The notes: generated by a model not told the origin, from the sequence alone. 64,000 nucleotides of DNA from an uncultured Pelagibacteraceae bacterium (GCA_902586025.1 CACIFV010000001.1:186001-250000), one strand, 5' to 3'. Shown: positions 1 to 10,397, counted from the first letter of the stretch. Made by a program: numbers and translations.

Positions 1-414
1 ATCATAATTACAAGTTATTGTTCCAGCTCCAATGTTAACATTTTTTCCCAGTTGAGCATCTCCAATATATGATAAATGATTAACTTTAGAATTTTTATTT
101 ATAATAGTTTTCTTTACCTCAACAAAATTTCCAATTTTTGATCCAGATTTAATTTTTGTTCCAGGTCTTAAACGAGCGTATGGACCTACACTTACATCAT
201 TATCTATTTTAACACCCTCAAGATGAGAGAAAGATAAAATTTTGACATTGTTCCCTATTTGAACTTTATCAGCAAAGACAACATAAGGTTCTATCTCTAC
301 GTTCTTTCCAATTTTAGTATCTTTAGAAAAAAAAACTGTCTCAGGCCCTTTCATTTTGACACCTTTTTTTAAAAATTTATCTCTAAGTTTATTTTGTAAA
401 TTTTGACTATTCAT
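1..414 (-). CDS. glmU: GlmU-like left-handed beta-helix acetyltransferase domain (partial, runs off the window start)
   Basis: Reverse-strand translation [47 protein letters not shown]...[13 protein letters not shown]...VGNFVEVKK...[14 protein letters not shown] matches the GlmU C-terminal hexapeptide-repeat domain; in-frame stop at 439-441 upstream of the ATG. Confidence 0.8.
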   Translation of the reverse strand, partial: MNSQNLQNKLRDKFLKKGVKMKGPETVFFSKDTKIGKNVEIEPYVVFADKVQIGNNVKILSFSHLEGVKIDNDVSVGPYARLRPGTKIKSGSKIGNFVEVKKTIINKNSKVNHLSYIGDAQLGKNVNIGAGTITCNYD

Positions 415-483
415 TAGATAGTTGTATATAACTGGGTATTAATTTAATTAATTCACAATTTATTTCTTATTAATACTTTTTAA

Positions 484-1164
484 ATGACACAAAAATTCAC
501 AGTTGTATTTGATTTAGATGGCACCTTAGTGGATACAGCACCTGATCTAATGCTTGCTCATAACCATGTTATGAAGAAATTTGGATACCCTACAAAATCT
601 CTTGATGAACTTAAAAATACTGTTGGTCAAGGAGCTGGAGCAATGATTGGTAGATCTATATGGAGCCAGGCCAAAAAAGAATTAACTTCGATTAATGAGA
701 AAATTAAAAATGAAATGACAGATGAATTTATTTCTTATTATGGAAAAAATATTTTAAATGAAAGTACTCTGATGCCTGGTGTAAAAGATTTTTTAAATTG
801 GTGTAAAAAAGAAAATATATCAATGGCTGTATGTACGAATAAAACGGAACATCTTGCAGTAGATCTTCTAAAAAAAATTGGGATATATGATTACTTCGAG
901 TATGTTGCGGGTTATAATACTTTTGATTATTGTAAACCTGATCCGAGACATATAACAACAATAATAGAAATTTTAGATGGTAGTAAAAATAAATCAATTA
1001 TGATTGGTGATAGTGAGTCGGATGCAAATGCAGCTAAAGCGGCAGATATTCCAATGATTTTATTAGAAGATGGATATACTGAAAAAAATATTGATGAAAT
1101 TTATCATAATCACTTAATAAAAGACTTTGTAGGTATTGAAAAAATTGTATCTCAATATCTTTAA
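484..1164 (+). CDS. gph: HAD-family phosphatase, phosphoglycolate phosphatase-like
   Basis: N-terminal FDLDGTLVDTAPDL, CTNK and MIGDSESDANAA HAD motifs. Confidence 0.85.
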   Translation: MTQKFTVVFDLDGTLVDTAPDLMLAHNHVMKKFGYPTKSLDELKNTVGQGAGAMIGRSIWSQAKKELTSINEKIKNEMTDEFISYYGKNILNESTLMPGVKDFLNWCKKENISMAVCTNKTEHLAVDLLKKIGIYDYFEYVAGYNTFDYCKPDPRHITTIIEILDGSKNKSIMIGDSESDANAAKAADIPMILLEDGYTEKNIDEIYHNHLIKDFVGIEKIVSQYL

Positions 1165-1217
1165 TATTGATTAATTTATTTTAACTATTAAAACAAAATC
1201 ACAAATTAGGAGTTATT

Positions 1218-2720
1218 TTGTTATCGCATACAATTAAAGTATATCCATCAAAAATAAATCTTCCAAAGAAGAAACAGCTTGCTTGGAAAATAGCAGAGAT
1301 AGCAAGTGATAATGCTAAATTAAATAAAAATTCAGTTGAAATGGTTATTAATAGAATTATTGATAATGCTTCTGTTGCTATAGCTTCCTTAAATAGAAGA
1401 CCTGTAATATCTGCAAGAGAAATGGCAAAAAAACATGTTAGAAAAAATGGAGCTAATCTTTTTGGCATAAATTCAAAACTTAAATTTGATTGTGAATGGG
1501 CTGCGTGGGCAAATGGAACTGCTGTTAGAGAATTAGATTTTCATGATACATTTCTAGCGGCTGATTACAGCCATCCTGGTGATAATATTCCTGCTCTTTT
1601 AGCAGTGGCACAACAATTAAAAAAAAATGGAAATGATTTATTAAGAGGAATTATAACTGCTTATGAAGTTCAAGTTAATCTTGTAAAAGCTATTTGTCTT
1701 CATAAACATAAAATCGATCATATTGCTCACTTGGGACCTAGTGTTGCGGCTGGTATAGGATCAATGTTAAAATTAAATACAGAAACTATTTATCAAGCTG
1801 TTCAACAAGCATTACATGTGAGTGTTTCAACAAGACAATCAAGAAAAGGTGAGATTTCAAGTTGGAAAGCTTATGCTCCAGCTCATGCAGGAAAATTAGC
1901 AATTGAAGCTGTGGATAGAACGATGCGAGGTGAAGGAGCTCCAAGCCCTATTTACGAAGGTGAAGATAGTGTAATAGCAAGAATATTAGATGGAAAAAAT
2001 GCTAAATATTTTGTTCCTTTGCCTAAAAAAAATGAAGAAAAAAAGGCTATTCTTGAAACATATACAAAAGAATATTCTGCAGAATATCAAGCTCAAGCAT
2101 TAATTGATATTGCAAAAGCTCTTAATAAAAAAATTGATAATTTAAATACAATTAAAAAAATAGATATATATACAAGCCATCATACTCATTATGTAATAGG
2201 GACTGGAGCTAATGATCCACAAAAAATGGATCCGAATGCAAGTAGAGAAACTTTAGATCACTCAATAATGTATATTTTTGCTGTAGCTTTAGAAGATGCA
2301 GATTGGCATCATGTTAAGTCTTATACTAAAAAGAGAGCTAATAAAAAAAGCACAATTAAAATATGGAGATCTATTAAAACGCATGAGGATAAAAAATGGA
2401 CAAAGAAATACCATGATCCTGATCCAAAAAAGAAATCTTTTGGTGCAAAGGTTATAGTAATATTAAATAATGGGAAAAAAATTATTGAGGAATTAGAAAG
2501 AGCAGACGCTCATCCATATGGCAAGAGACCTTTTGAAAGAAAAGATTATATAAATAAATTTAAAATTTTAACAGAAAATATTATTTCTAAAAAAGAAAGT
2601 GATAGATTTTTAAAAGATGTTCAAAATTTAAAAAAATTAAAAAATAATCAGCTTACAAAACTAAATATTGAAGTAAGTAGAAGATACTTAAAATCGAATA
2701 ATAAAAAAGGAATATTCTAG
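1218..2720 (+). CDS. prpD: 2-methylcitrate dehydratase (MmgE/PrpD family)
   Basis: PrpD-like sequence ([26 protein letters not shown]) directly followed by prpB and prpC; TTG start. Confidence 0.88.
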   Translation: MLSHTIKVYPSKINLPKKKQLAWKIAEIASDNAKLNKNSVEMVINRIIDNASVAIASLNRRPVISAREMAKKHVRKNGANLFGINSKLKFDCEWAAWANGTAVRELDFHDTFLAADYSHPGDNIPALLAVAQQLKKNGNDLLRGIITAYEVQVNLVKAICLHKHKIDHIAHLGPSVAAGIGSMLKLNTETIYQAVQQALHVSVSTRQSRKGEISSWKAYAPAHAGKLAIEAVDRTMRGEGAPSPIYEGEDSVIARILDGKNAKYFVPLPKKNEEKKAILETYTKEYSAEYQAQALIDIAKALNKKIDNLNTIKKIDIYTSHHTHYVIGTGANDPQKMDPNASRETLDHSIMYIFAVALEDADWHHVKSYTKKRANKKSTIKIWRSIKTHEDKKWTKKYHDPDPKKKSFGAKVIVILNNGKKIIEELERADAHPYGKRPFERKDYINKFKILTENIISKKESDRFLKDVQNLKKLKNNQLTKLNIEVSRRYLKSNNKKGIF

Positions 2721-3616
2721 TGCACTTTGTTGAAAAAAAACCTGAAGAGAAAAGAATTGATTTAGATAATAAACTAAAATCAAATAAAATTTTAAGAATA
2801 CCAGGTGCATATAATCCATTAACAGCAAAAGTTATTGAAGAAATTGGATATGATGGAGTTTATGTATCAGGAGGTGTTATGTCTAATGATTTGGGATATC
2901 CTGATATAGGATTAACAACTCTTAATGATGTCAGTAACAGATCAAAACAAATTGCACGTGTTACAAATCTTCCAACCATTGTAGATGTCGATACAGGTTT
3001 TAAATCTTGTAAAGAAACTGTTCAAACATTTGAAAATTTTGGTATTTCAGCTATTCATTTAGAAGATCAGATAGAACAGAAAAGATGCGGCCATCTAGAC
3101 AATAAAGAATTGATATCAAAAGAGGATATGACAAAAAAAATTAAGGAATGTGTAGAAGCAAGATCAGACAAAAATTTTAAAATCATTGCACGTTCTGATG
3201 CTAAAAGTGTAGAAGGTATTGATAAAATGATTGATCGTTGTAAATCTTATGTTGATGCTGGTGCAGAAATTGTTTTTCCAGAAGCATTAAAGGATGAAGC
3301 TGAGTTTGAAAAAGTTAGAAAATCATTAGATTGTTATCTTTTAGCAAATATGACCGAGTTTGGTAAATCGAAGTTGCTAGACTTTAAACAATTAGAAGGG
3401 CTTGGTTACAATATTGTAATTTATCCAGTTACTACACAAAGACTAGCGATGAAAAGTGTTGAGGATGGTCTACGTGCCATTTTTGCGGATGGACATCAAA
3501 ATAATATTATAGATAAGATGCAAACAAGAAAAAGATTATATGATCTAGTTGAGTATGAAAAATACAACTCTTTAGACGAAAAGATATATAATTTTAGTAC
3601 AGAGGGACATGAATAA
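2720..3616 (+). CDS. prpB: Methylisocitrate lyase
   Basis: PEP mutase/isocitrate lyase family motifs (RIPGAYNPLTAKVIEEIGYDGVYVSGG, DVDTGF, HLEDQ...KRCGH); GTG start overlapping the prpD stop. Confidence 0.9.
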   Translation: MHFVEKKPEEKRIDLDNKLKSNKILRIPGAYNPLTAKVIEEIGYDGVYVSGGVMSNDLGYPDIGLTTLNDVSNRSKQIARVTNLPTIVDVDTGFKSCKETVQTFENFGISAIHLEDQIEQKRCGHLDNKELISKEDMTKKIKECVEARSDKNFKIIARSDAKSVEGIDKMIDRCKSYVDAGAEIVFPEALKDEAEFEKVRKSLDCYLLANMTEFGKSKLLDFKQLEGLGYNIVIYPVTTQRLAMKSVEDGLRAIFADGHQNNIIDKMQTRKRLYDLVEYEKYNSLDEKIYNFSTEGHE

Positions 3617-4740
3617 TGAGTGAAGAAGTAAAAAAAGGTTTATTAGGAATTGTTGTTGATGAAACAGAAGTTTCTAAAGTTATGCCTGAGATCAACTCAT
3701 TAACCTATAGGGGATATGCTGTTCAGGATCTGTGTGAATTTTGTAGATTTGAAGAAGCTGCATATCTTATTTTAAAAGGCGATTTACCAAATAGTATTGA
3801 ACTAAGACAATTTGAAAAAATTGAGAGAGGACATAGAGATTTATCAAAAAATCTTTACGAAATAATTAAACACATGCCTAAAAAATCTCATCCTATGGAT
3901 GTTGCTCGAACAGCAGTAAGTGTTATGGGATTAGAAGATAAAGAGACAACAGATAATTCTCAGGAAGCAAATACAAGAAAAGCGTTAAGAATTTTAGCTA
4001 AAACTCCAACTGCTTTAGCAGCGTTTTATAGAATTCGAAAAGGTAAAATGATTATTAAACCAAAAAAAGAATTAACTTTTGCAGAAAACTTTTTCTATAT
4101 GTGTTTTGGAAAAGTACCTCAAAAAGAAATTGTAAAAGCTTTTGATGTATCTTTAATTTTATACGCAGAACACAGTTTTAATGTTTCAACTTTTACGGCT
4201 AGAACTATAACAAGTAGTTTATCTGACATTCATGGTGCTATAACAGGTGCTATAGCTAGTCTAAAAGGGCCATTACATGGTGGAGCAAATGAAGAAGTCA
4301 TGCATATGATGAATAAAATAAAAAAACCTGAGAACGCCTTAAAATGGATAAATAATGCATTAAAAAAAAAAGAGGTTGTGATGGGTTTTGGGCACAGGGT
4401 TTATAAGAGTGGAGACTCTAGAGTTCCAACAATGAAAGAGTATTTCAAAAAAGTTGCTAAAATTAAAAAAGATAAAAAGTTTTTAAAGATTTACGATATT
4501 GTTGAAAGAGTAATGATTAGTAAAAAGAATATTCATCCAAACGTAGATTACCCTACAGGACCTACTTATCATCTAATGGGTTTTGATACAGATTTTTTTA
4601 CACCAATATTTGTAATTTCAAGAATTACTGGATGGTCGGCTCATATAATGGAACAACATTCATCTAATAAACTAATTAGACCATTAGCCAAATACAAAGG
4701 AAGTAAATACAGAAAAGTAATGCTTTTGAACCAAAGATAG
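3616..4740 (+). CDS. prpC: 2-methylcitrate synthase / citrate synthase family
   Basis: Citrate synthase motifs (GPLHGGANEEVM, MGFGHRVYK, NVDYPTG); operon context. Confidence 0.9.
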   Translation: MSEEVKKGLLGIVVDETEVSKVMPEINSLTYRGYAVQDLCEFCRFEEAAYLILKGDLPNSIELRQFEKIERGHRDLSKNLYEIIKHMPKKSHPMDVARTAVSVMGLEDKETTDNSQEANTRKALRILAKTPTALAAFYRIRKGKMIIKPKKELTFAENFFYMCFGKVPQKEIVKAFDVSLILYAEHSFNVSTFTARTITSSLSDIHGAITGAIASLKGPLHGGANEEVMHMMNKIKKPENALKWINNALKKKEVVMGFGHRVYKSGDSRVPTMKEYFKKVAKIKKDKKFLKIYDIVERVMISKKNIHPNVDYPTGPTYHLMGFDTDFFTPIFVISRITGWSAHIMEQHSSNKLIRPLAKYKGSKYRKVMLLNQR

Positions 4741-4788
4741 GTCTAATTTACTCATTTAAAAATATTTAATCATTGCCATATATATAGT

Positions 4789-5451
4789 ATGGAAAATCTA
4801 AATAGACATCATAAACCCAAAAACTTGAGTGATAAAATTGCTTTTGGATTCACAAAATTTTTAAGATTCTTGGCTGATACTTTTTTTAAAAAAAAATATG
4901 GGCATAGAGCAGTTGTTTTAGAAACTGTAGCAGCTGTTCCTGGTATGGTAGCTGGAATGTTACTTCACCTAAAATCTTTAAGAAAAATGCAAGATGATAA
5001 AGGTTGGATAAAAATTCTATTAGATGAAGCTGCAAATGAAAGAATGCATTTAATGACTTTTATTAAAATTGCAAAACCTACGTTTATAGAAAGATTAATT
5101 ATAATGATTGCACAATTTATATTTATTTTAATGTATCTATTTATATATTTAATTTCACAAAAGACGGCTCATAGAATTGTTGGGTATTTTGAAGAAGAAG
5201 CGGTCATAAGCTACACTGAGTACCTAAATGAAATAGAAGAGGGTAAAATTGAAAATATTAAGGCTCCAGAGATAGCAATAAATTACTGGAACCTTCCGTT
5301 AAATTCTAGACTAAAAGATGTAGTAAAAGTGATAAGAGACGATGAAGCTGAGCATAGAGATGTGAATCATAGTTTTGCTGACATTTTAAATACAAAGAAG
5401 AACAAAGTTTCTAATGAAGAAGCAAATTATGAAGATAAAGAAAAAATTTAA
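4789..5451 (+). CDS. Alternative oxidase (cyanide-insensitive ubiquinol oxidase)
   Basis: AOX diiron motifs: LDEAANERMHL, FEEEAVISYTEYL, RDDEAEHRDVNHSFAD. Confidence 0.92.
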   Translation: MENLNRHHKPKNLSDKIAFGFTKFLRFLADTFFKKKYGHRAVVLETVAAVPGMVAGMLLHLKSLRKMQDDKGWIKILLDEAANERMHLMTFIKIAKPTFIERLIIMIAQFIFILMYLFIYLISQKTAHRIVGYFEEEAVISYTEYLNEIEEGKIENIKAPEIAINYWNLPLNSRLKDVVKVIRDDEAEHRDVNHSFADILNTKKNKVSNEEANYEDKEKI

Positions 5452-5497
5452 TTATTTAAATTTAATTAGTTAATCATCTTTACTTATAAAATATATT

Positions 5498-5746
5498 CTA
5501 TTTAGATTGTTTTTGTTTATACAAAGAAATGCCTTTTTCAATTTTGTTTTTGTAAGACATTTTAAAGCTCTCTAATTGCCAACCTGAAAGTCTGTTTTCG
5601 ATTTCTTTTAGATTGTTATTTTTCCAATCATCTGTTGTTTCAGGATCTTTCCAAATTTTCTTTTCTTCATCAGATCTACCACATCCATAGCATAGGCCTG
5701 ATACTGGATCAGTTTTACAAATACTTATACAGGGACTTACTATCAC
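5498..5746 (-). CDS. DUF1289-type small Cys protein
   Basis: SPCISICKTDPVSGLCYGCGRSDEE pattern of DUF1289. Confidence 0.8.
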   Translation of the reverse strand: MIVSPCISICKTDPVSGLCYGCGRSDEEKKIWKDPETTDDWKNNNLKEIENRLSGWQLESFKMSYKNKIEKGISLYKQKQSK

Positions 5747-5752
5747 TTAATC

Positions 5753-6766
5753 CTAGGAGAAAGCGTCTATCCAGTTACCTTGTGTGGATGCTTTTGAATA
5801 TTCAGTGGCTCTACCTTCAAAGAAGTTCATATGCTCAACTGCATTTAACATCGTGTCTAACCATGTTAATGGATTTTTCTGGACATCATATATTGGCTCA
5901 AGACCTAACTGAGTTAATCTTCTGTTTCCAATGAACCTTATATAATCTTTAACTTCTTGAGCTGTTAAACCCTGCATTGGACCCATTTCAAAAGCTAGAT
6001 CAATAAATGCATCCTCATGTTCAATTATAGTTCTGCAAGCTTCATAAAGTTCTTTTTTAAGTTTCGGAGTCCAAATTTCAGGGTTCTCTTTAATGAACTC
6101 TTTAAAAATTCTAATCATAGAATTACAATGAAGAGTTTCATCTCTTACTGACCAAGTAACTATCTGACCCATTCCTTTAAGTTTGTTATGTCTTGGAAAG
6201 TTTAATAAAATTGCAAAACTTGCAAACAATTGAAGACCTTCTGTGAAGGCGCTAAATACTGCAACAGTTTTTGCGATATCTTCTTTTGAATTTACATTGA
6301 AGTTTTGCATGTAATCATATTTATCTTTCATCTCTTTGTATTTCATGAATGCAGAATATTCAGATTCTGGCATTCCAATTGTATCTAATAGATGTGAATA
6401 AGCTGCTACATGGACTGTCTCCATAGAGGCAAATGCTGTCATCATCATTAAAACTTCTGTAGGTTTAAATACAGTTGTGTAATGTCTTAAATAACAGTTA
6501 TTAACTTCAACATCTGCTTGAGTAAAAAATCTAAAAATTTGAGTTAGTAAGTTTTTTTCAGACTCAGAAAGATTTTTTTGCCAATCTCTAACATCGTCAC
6601 CGAGTGGAACTTCCTCTGGTAACCAATGAATTCTTTGTTGAGTTAACCAAGCATCATAACACCATGGGTATCTGAATGGTTTATAGACTGGGTTCTCAAC
6701 TAATAAACCCATTTTTTTTGGTTCTACAATTTTTTGTTTTGCATCTTTTAGACTTTCTACTGACAT
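5753..6766 (-). CDS. nrdB: Ribonucleotide reductase beta subunit, class Ia
   Basis: R2-type sequence; likely start MSVESLKD at 6766 with a GAGGAG Shine-Dalgarno just upstream (the ORF track extends to 6775). Confidence 0.93.
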   Translation of the reverse strand: MSVESLKDAKQKIVEPKKMGLLVENPVYKPFRYPWCYDAWLTQQRIHWLPEEVPLGDDVRDWQKNLSESEKNLLTQIFRFFTQADVEVNNCYLRHYTTVFKPTEVLMMMTAFASMETVHVAAYSHLLDTIGMPESEYSAFMKYKEMKDKYDYMQNFNVNSKEDIAKTVAVFSAFTEGLQLFASFAILLNFPRHNKLKGMGQIVTWSVRDETLHCNSMIRIFKEFIKENPEIWTPKLKKELYEACRTIIEHEDAFIDLAFEMGPMQGLTAQEVKDYIRFIGNRRLTQLGLEPIYDVQKNPLTWLDTMLNAVEHMNFFEGRATEYSKASTQGNWIDAFS

Positions 6767-8694
6767 GATAAACACTCCTCATATTCTGGTTGTTGATTTT
6801 CTTGTTTCTTAGATTTGTAAACATTTGCAGTTACATCTGTAGAATTTGCATCGTTTACGTTTTCCGCTCTTTGTATTGATTTAGATCTGCAGTAATAAAG
6901 GCTCTTCAATCCTTTTTTCCAAGCTTGGAAATGGATTTGGTGTAAGTCCCTTTTATGAATATCTGCAGGTATAAATATATTTATTGATTGTGCTTGAGAA
7001 ATATGAGGAGTTCTATCTGCACCTAACTCCACGATCCATTTCTGGTCTAGTTCAAAAGCTGTTTTAAATACGTCTTTTTCTTGTTGTGTTAAAAAATCAA
7101 GATGAGAAATTGAACCTTGATTGGTTGTGATACTTGACCATGTTTCATCATCATTTTTACCGTGCTTCTCTAATAATTTACTTAGATATTTATTTCTAAC
7201 ATTAAATGATCCGGACAAAGTTTTATGTGTATAACTATTTGCTGCAATTGGTTCAACACCTGGAGATGTTCCACCACAAATAATTGAAATTGAAGCAGTT
7301 GGAGCTATTGCAGTTTTATTTGAAAATCTTTCATTAATACCATAATCAGCAGCATCTGGACATGCACCTCTTTCATCAGCTAAATCTTTAGAAGCTTGAT
7401 CAACCTGTTTTTGGATGCTTTCAAATATTTTTTTATTCCAAACTTTACTCATCACAGATTCAAAAGGAATCATTTTTTGTTGGAAGAATGAATGAAGTCC
7501 CATAACACCTAGGCCAACACTTCTCTCTTTTAATGCTGAATAAACTGCATCACTAAATGACTCAGGTGCTTTTTCAGTAAAGTCCGTTAATACATTATCT
7601 AAAAATCTCATTACGTCTGGAACAAAGTTTTCATCGTCTTTCCATTCATCATAAGTTTCTAAATTTAAAGATGATAAACAACATACTGCCGTTCTATCTC
7701 TGCCATCTTTATCAATTCCTGTTGGTAAAGTTATTTCACTGCACAAGTTAGACGTCTTAACAGTTAAACCAGCAAGCTTATGATGTTGAGGTATCATTCT
7801 ATTAACTGTATCAATGAAAACAATATAAGGTTCTCCAGTTTCAATTCTTGCAGTTAATAATCTAATCCATAAATTTCTTGCAGAAACAGTAGCTTGTACT
7901 GATTGATCTTTTGGACTTTTTAGTGCCCATTGTTCATCTAGCTCTACGGCTCTCATAAATGCATCTGAAACTAAAACACCGTGGTGTAAATTTAATGATC
8001 TTCTATTTGGATCACCACCAGTTGGTCTTCTCATTTCAATAAATTCTTCTATCTCTGGATGATCAATTGGAAGATAACAAGCTGCAGATCCTCTTCTTAA
8101 AGAACCTTGACTGATCGCCATTGTCAAAGAGTCCATAACTTTGATGAAAGGAATAATGCCTGAAGTTTTTCCAACTCTTCCAATTTTTTCTCCAATAGAT
8201 CTTAAGTTGCCCCAATAACTTCCAATACCTCCTCCTTTTGCAGCCAACCAAACATTTTCACTCCATAGATCTAATATTCCAGTTAAGCTATCCCCTGCTT
8301 CATTTAAGAAACAAGAAATTGGTAAACCTCTTTTTGTTCCACCGTTTGATAAAACTGGTGTCGCTGGCATGAACCATAAATTACTTATGTAGTTGTAAAG
8401 TCTTTGCGCGTGTAGGTTGTCATCTGCATAATGACTCGCAACTCTTGCAAATAAATCTTGGAAAGACTCGTTTTCTCCAAGGTATCTGTCACTTAGTGTT
8501 GCTCTTCCAAAATCTGTTAAATTATTATCTCTAGATCTATCTATTTTAATAGTTATTCCTTTAGAATTTTGAAACAACTCTGTGTTGTTATTTAGTGAAA
8601 ATAAGTCCGGCCTTTTGTCATTATTGCTGATTTTTTCCGCTGGTTTATAATCAGAGACAGCCTTCCTGATTGCCTGAGACAATATTTTGTTCAT
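6757..8694 (-). CDS. nrdA: Ribonucleotide reductase alpha subunit
   Basis: R1 motifs (PATPVLSNGGTKRGLPISCFLNE, NLCSEITLP, APTASISIICGGTSPGVEP, C-terminal ECLSCQ). Confidence 0.95.
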   Translation of the reverse strand: MNKILSQAIRKAVSDYKPAEKISNNDKRPDLFSLNNNTELFQNSKGITIKIDRSRDNNLTDFGRATLSDRYLGENESFQDLFARVASHYADDNLHAQRLYNYISNLWFMPATPVLSNGGTKRGLPISCFLNEAGDSLTGILDLWSENVWLAAKGGGIGSYWGNLRSIGEKIGRVGKTSGIIPFIKVMDSLTMAISQGSLRRGSAACYLPIDHPEIEEFIEMRRPTGGDPNRRSLNLHHGVLVSDAFMRAVELDEQWALKSPKDQSVQATVSARNLWIRLLTARIETGEPYIVFIDTVNRMIPQHHKLAGLTVKTSNLCSEITLPTGIDKDGRDRTAVCCLSSLNLETYDEWKDDENFVPDVMRFLDNVLTDFTEKAPESFSDAVYSALKERSVGLGVMGLHSFFQQKMIPFESVMSKVWNKKIFESIQKQVDQASKDLADERGACPDAADYGINERFSNKTAIAPTASISIICGGTSPGVEPIAANSYTHKTLSGSFNVRNKYLSKLLEKHGKNDDETWSSITTNQGSISHLDFLTQQEKDVFKTAFELDQKWIVELGADRTPHISQAQSINIFIPADIHKRDLHQIHFQAWKKGLKSLYYCRSKSIQRAENVNDANSTDVTANVYKSKKQENQQPEYEECLSCQ

Positions 8695-8734
8695 TAAACT
8701 CCCTTTTATTCTTTATACTAAAAAATCTAGTAAA

Positions 8735-8750
8735 TAACTAGATATAGTGT
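8735..8750. promoter_or_regulatory. Putative NrdR box 1
   Basis: TAACTAGATATAGTGT versus consensus acaCwATATATwGtgt, upstream of nrdA. Confidence 0.75.
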
Positions 8751-8765
8751 GTAAATTTAACTGAT

Positions 8766-8781
8766 ATACTATATAAATTGT
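8766..8781. promoter_or_regulatory. Putative NrdR box 2
   Basis: ATACTATATAAATTGT, 31 bp start-to-start from box 1 (about three helical turns). Confidence 0.7.
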
Positions 8782-8855
8782 AAATCAATAGAACATTTAT
8801 AGAACTTATTAAATATTTATCAATAAAAATTTTAAAAAAATGTACATATATCCAC

Positions 8856-10310
8856 ATGAATAATTCGGGAAAAATTGATCCCTACGGCTTTCGGGAATAT
8901 GACGCACGATGGGTATACGAAAAAGACATAGATGACGATGGAATCGTTCAACTTGGTAAAGGTCTTGGAACTCAAATAATTAATCATACAAAGAAAAACA
9001 ATCCTAGAATTATAGTTGGCCAAGATTATAGGTCTTACAGTGAACATATCAAAGAAAAATTAAAAGAGGGCATGGTTTCAACTGGGTGCAAAATCGAAGA
9101 TATAGGATTATCTTTATCCCCAATGGTTTACTTCGCACAATTTAATTTAAATTCAGATGCAATAGCTATGGTTACAGCTAGTCATAATGAAAATGGTTGG
9201 ACGGGTGTAAAAATGGGTATCAAAAAAGGACTTACTCATGCACCTGAAGAAATGAAAGAACTAAAAGATATTACTCTTAATCAAAAATTTATTAATGGTA
9301 AAGGTAATGTTAAAAAAATTGATGATTTTCAGAATGTTTATAAAAATGATTTGATAACAAAAAACCCATTAAATAAAAAAATTAAAGCTGTAGTTGCTTG
9401 TGGCAATGGAACAGCAGGAATATTTGCACCAGAAATTTTAAGAAGTATTGGGTGCGAGATAATTGAACTTGATTGTGAACTTGATTGGACTTTTCCAAAA
9501 TACAACCCAAATCCTGAAGACTTAGAAATGTTACATGCAATTTCTTCAGCAGTTAAAGAAAATAATGCAGATATTGGATTTGGTTTTGATGGAGATGGGG
9601 ATAGAGTTGGGGTTATAGATGATAAAGGTAATGAAATCTTTTCAGATAAAATAGGCCTATTAATTGCTAGAAATCTTTCGAAAGATCATAAAAATAGTAA
9701 ATTTATTGTTGATGTAAAATCGACAGGACTTTATTCCAATGACAAAATATTAAAAGAAAATAAATGTGAAACAATTTATTGGAAAACCGGTCATTCCCAT
9801 ATCAAAAGAAAGGTAAATACCGATAACGCTTTAGCAGGATTTGAAAAAAGTGGTCATTTCTTTTTTAATAAACCTTTGGGATATGGCTATGATGATGGAA
9901 TTAATTCAGCAATACAGGTCTGTAAGTTACTCGATAAAAATAACAAAAAAATGAGTGAAATACTTGGTGAATTACCAACAACTTATCAAAGCCCGACAAT
10001 GGCTCCCTATTGTAAAGATAGTGAAAAATATGATGTAGTTGAGAATTTAGTTACAGAAATAACAAATATTAAAGAAAATAAAACTAAAGTAGATGATCAA
10101 GAAATCAGAGAAATATTAACTGTTAATGGAGTAAGATTTTCTTTTGATGATGGGTCTTGGGGATTAATTAGAGCATCTTCTAATAAACCATCTTTAGTTG
10201 TAGTTACCGAAAGTCCAACCTCCGAAGATAGAAAAAAGAAGATTTTTGACTTTATTGATAATCTCCTTCAACAAACTGGTAAAGTTGGGGATTATGATCA
10301 AAAAATTTAA
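8856..10310 (+). CDS. Phosphomannomutase/phosphoglucomutase
   Basis: TASHNENGWTGVKMG active-site serine loop, GFGFDGDGDRVGVID metal loop. Confidence 0.9.
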   Translation: MNNSGKIDPYGFREYDARWVYEKDIDDDGIVQLGKGLGTQIINHTKKNNPRIIVGQDYRSYSEHIKEKLKEGMVSTGCKIEDIGLSLSPMVYFAQFNLNSDAIAMVTASHNENGWTGVKMGIKKGLTHAPEEMKELKDITLNQKFINGKGNVKKIDDFQNVYKNDLITKNPLNKKIKAVVACGNGTAGIFAPEILRSIGCEIIELDCELDWTFPKYNPNPEDLEMLHAISSAVKENNADIGFGFDGDGDRVGVIDDKGNEIFSDKIGLLIARNLSKDHKNSKFIVDVKSTGLYSNDKILKENKCETIYWKTGHSHIKRKVNTDNALAGFEKSGHFFFNKPLGYGYDDGINSAIQVCKLLDKNNKKMSEILGELPTTYQSPTMAPYCKDSEKYDVVENLVTEITNIKENKTKVDDQEIREILTVNGVRFSFDDGSWGLIRASSNKPSLVVVTESPTSEDRKKKIFDFIDNLLQQTGKVGDYDQKI

Positions 10311-10360
10311 AATTCAACTATAAAGAGTTAAGAAAAAATTAGAGAATCGATTAATATGAA

Positions 10361-10396
10361 GATGAGGTGGCGGAGGGAGACTGAAACCACCTCGTC
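10361..10396. terminator. GC-rich hairpin between convergent genes
   Basis: GATGAGGTGG / CCACCTCGTC 10-bp stem (one G-U pair), 16-nt loop, no long U tract. Confidence 0.6.
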
Positions 10397-10397
10397 T

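Noticed and set aside
728-997. Antisense ORFs in the track (e.g. 728-997, 1199-1468, 8063-8251, 22226-22435, 58596-58829)
   Set aside because: They lie opposite or inside well-supported genes, have low-complexity hydrophobic or Lys/Ile-rich translations and no recognisable motifs; treated as shadow ORFs.
10361-10396. tRNA 3'-end fragment / attachment-site remnant
   Set aside because: The minus strand GTCTCCCTCCGCCACC looks superficially like a tRNA acceptor end, but no other tRNA arms, direct repeat or integrase are present; a hairpin explains it better.
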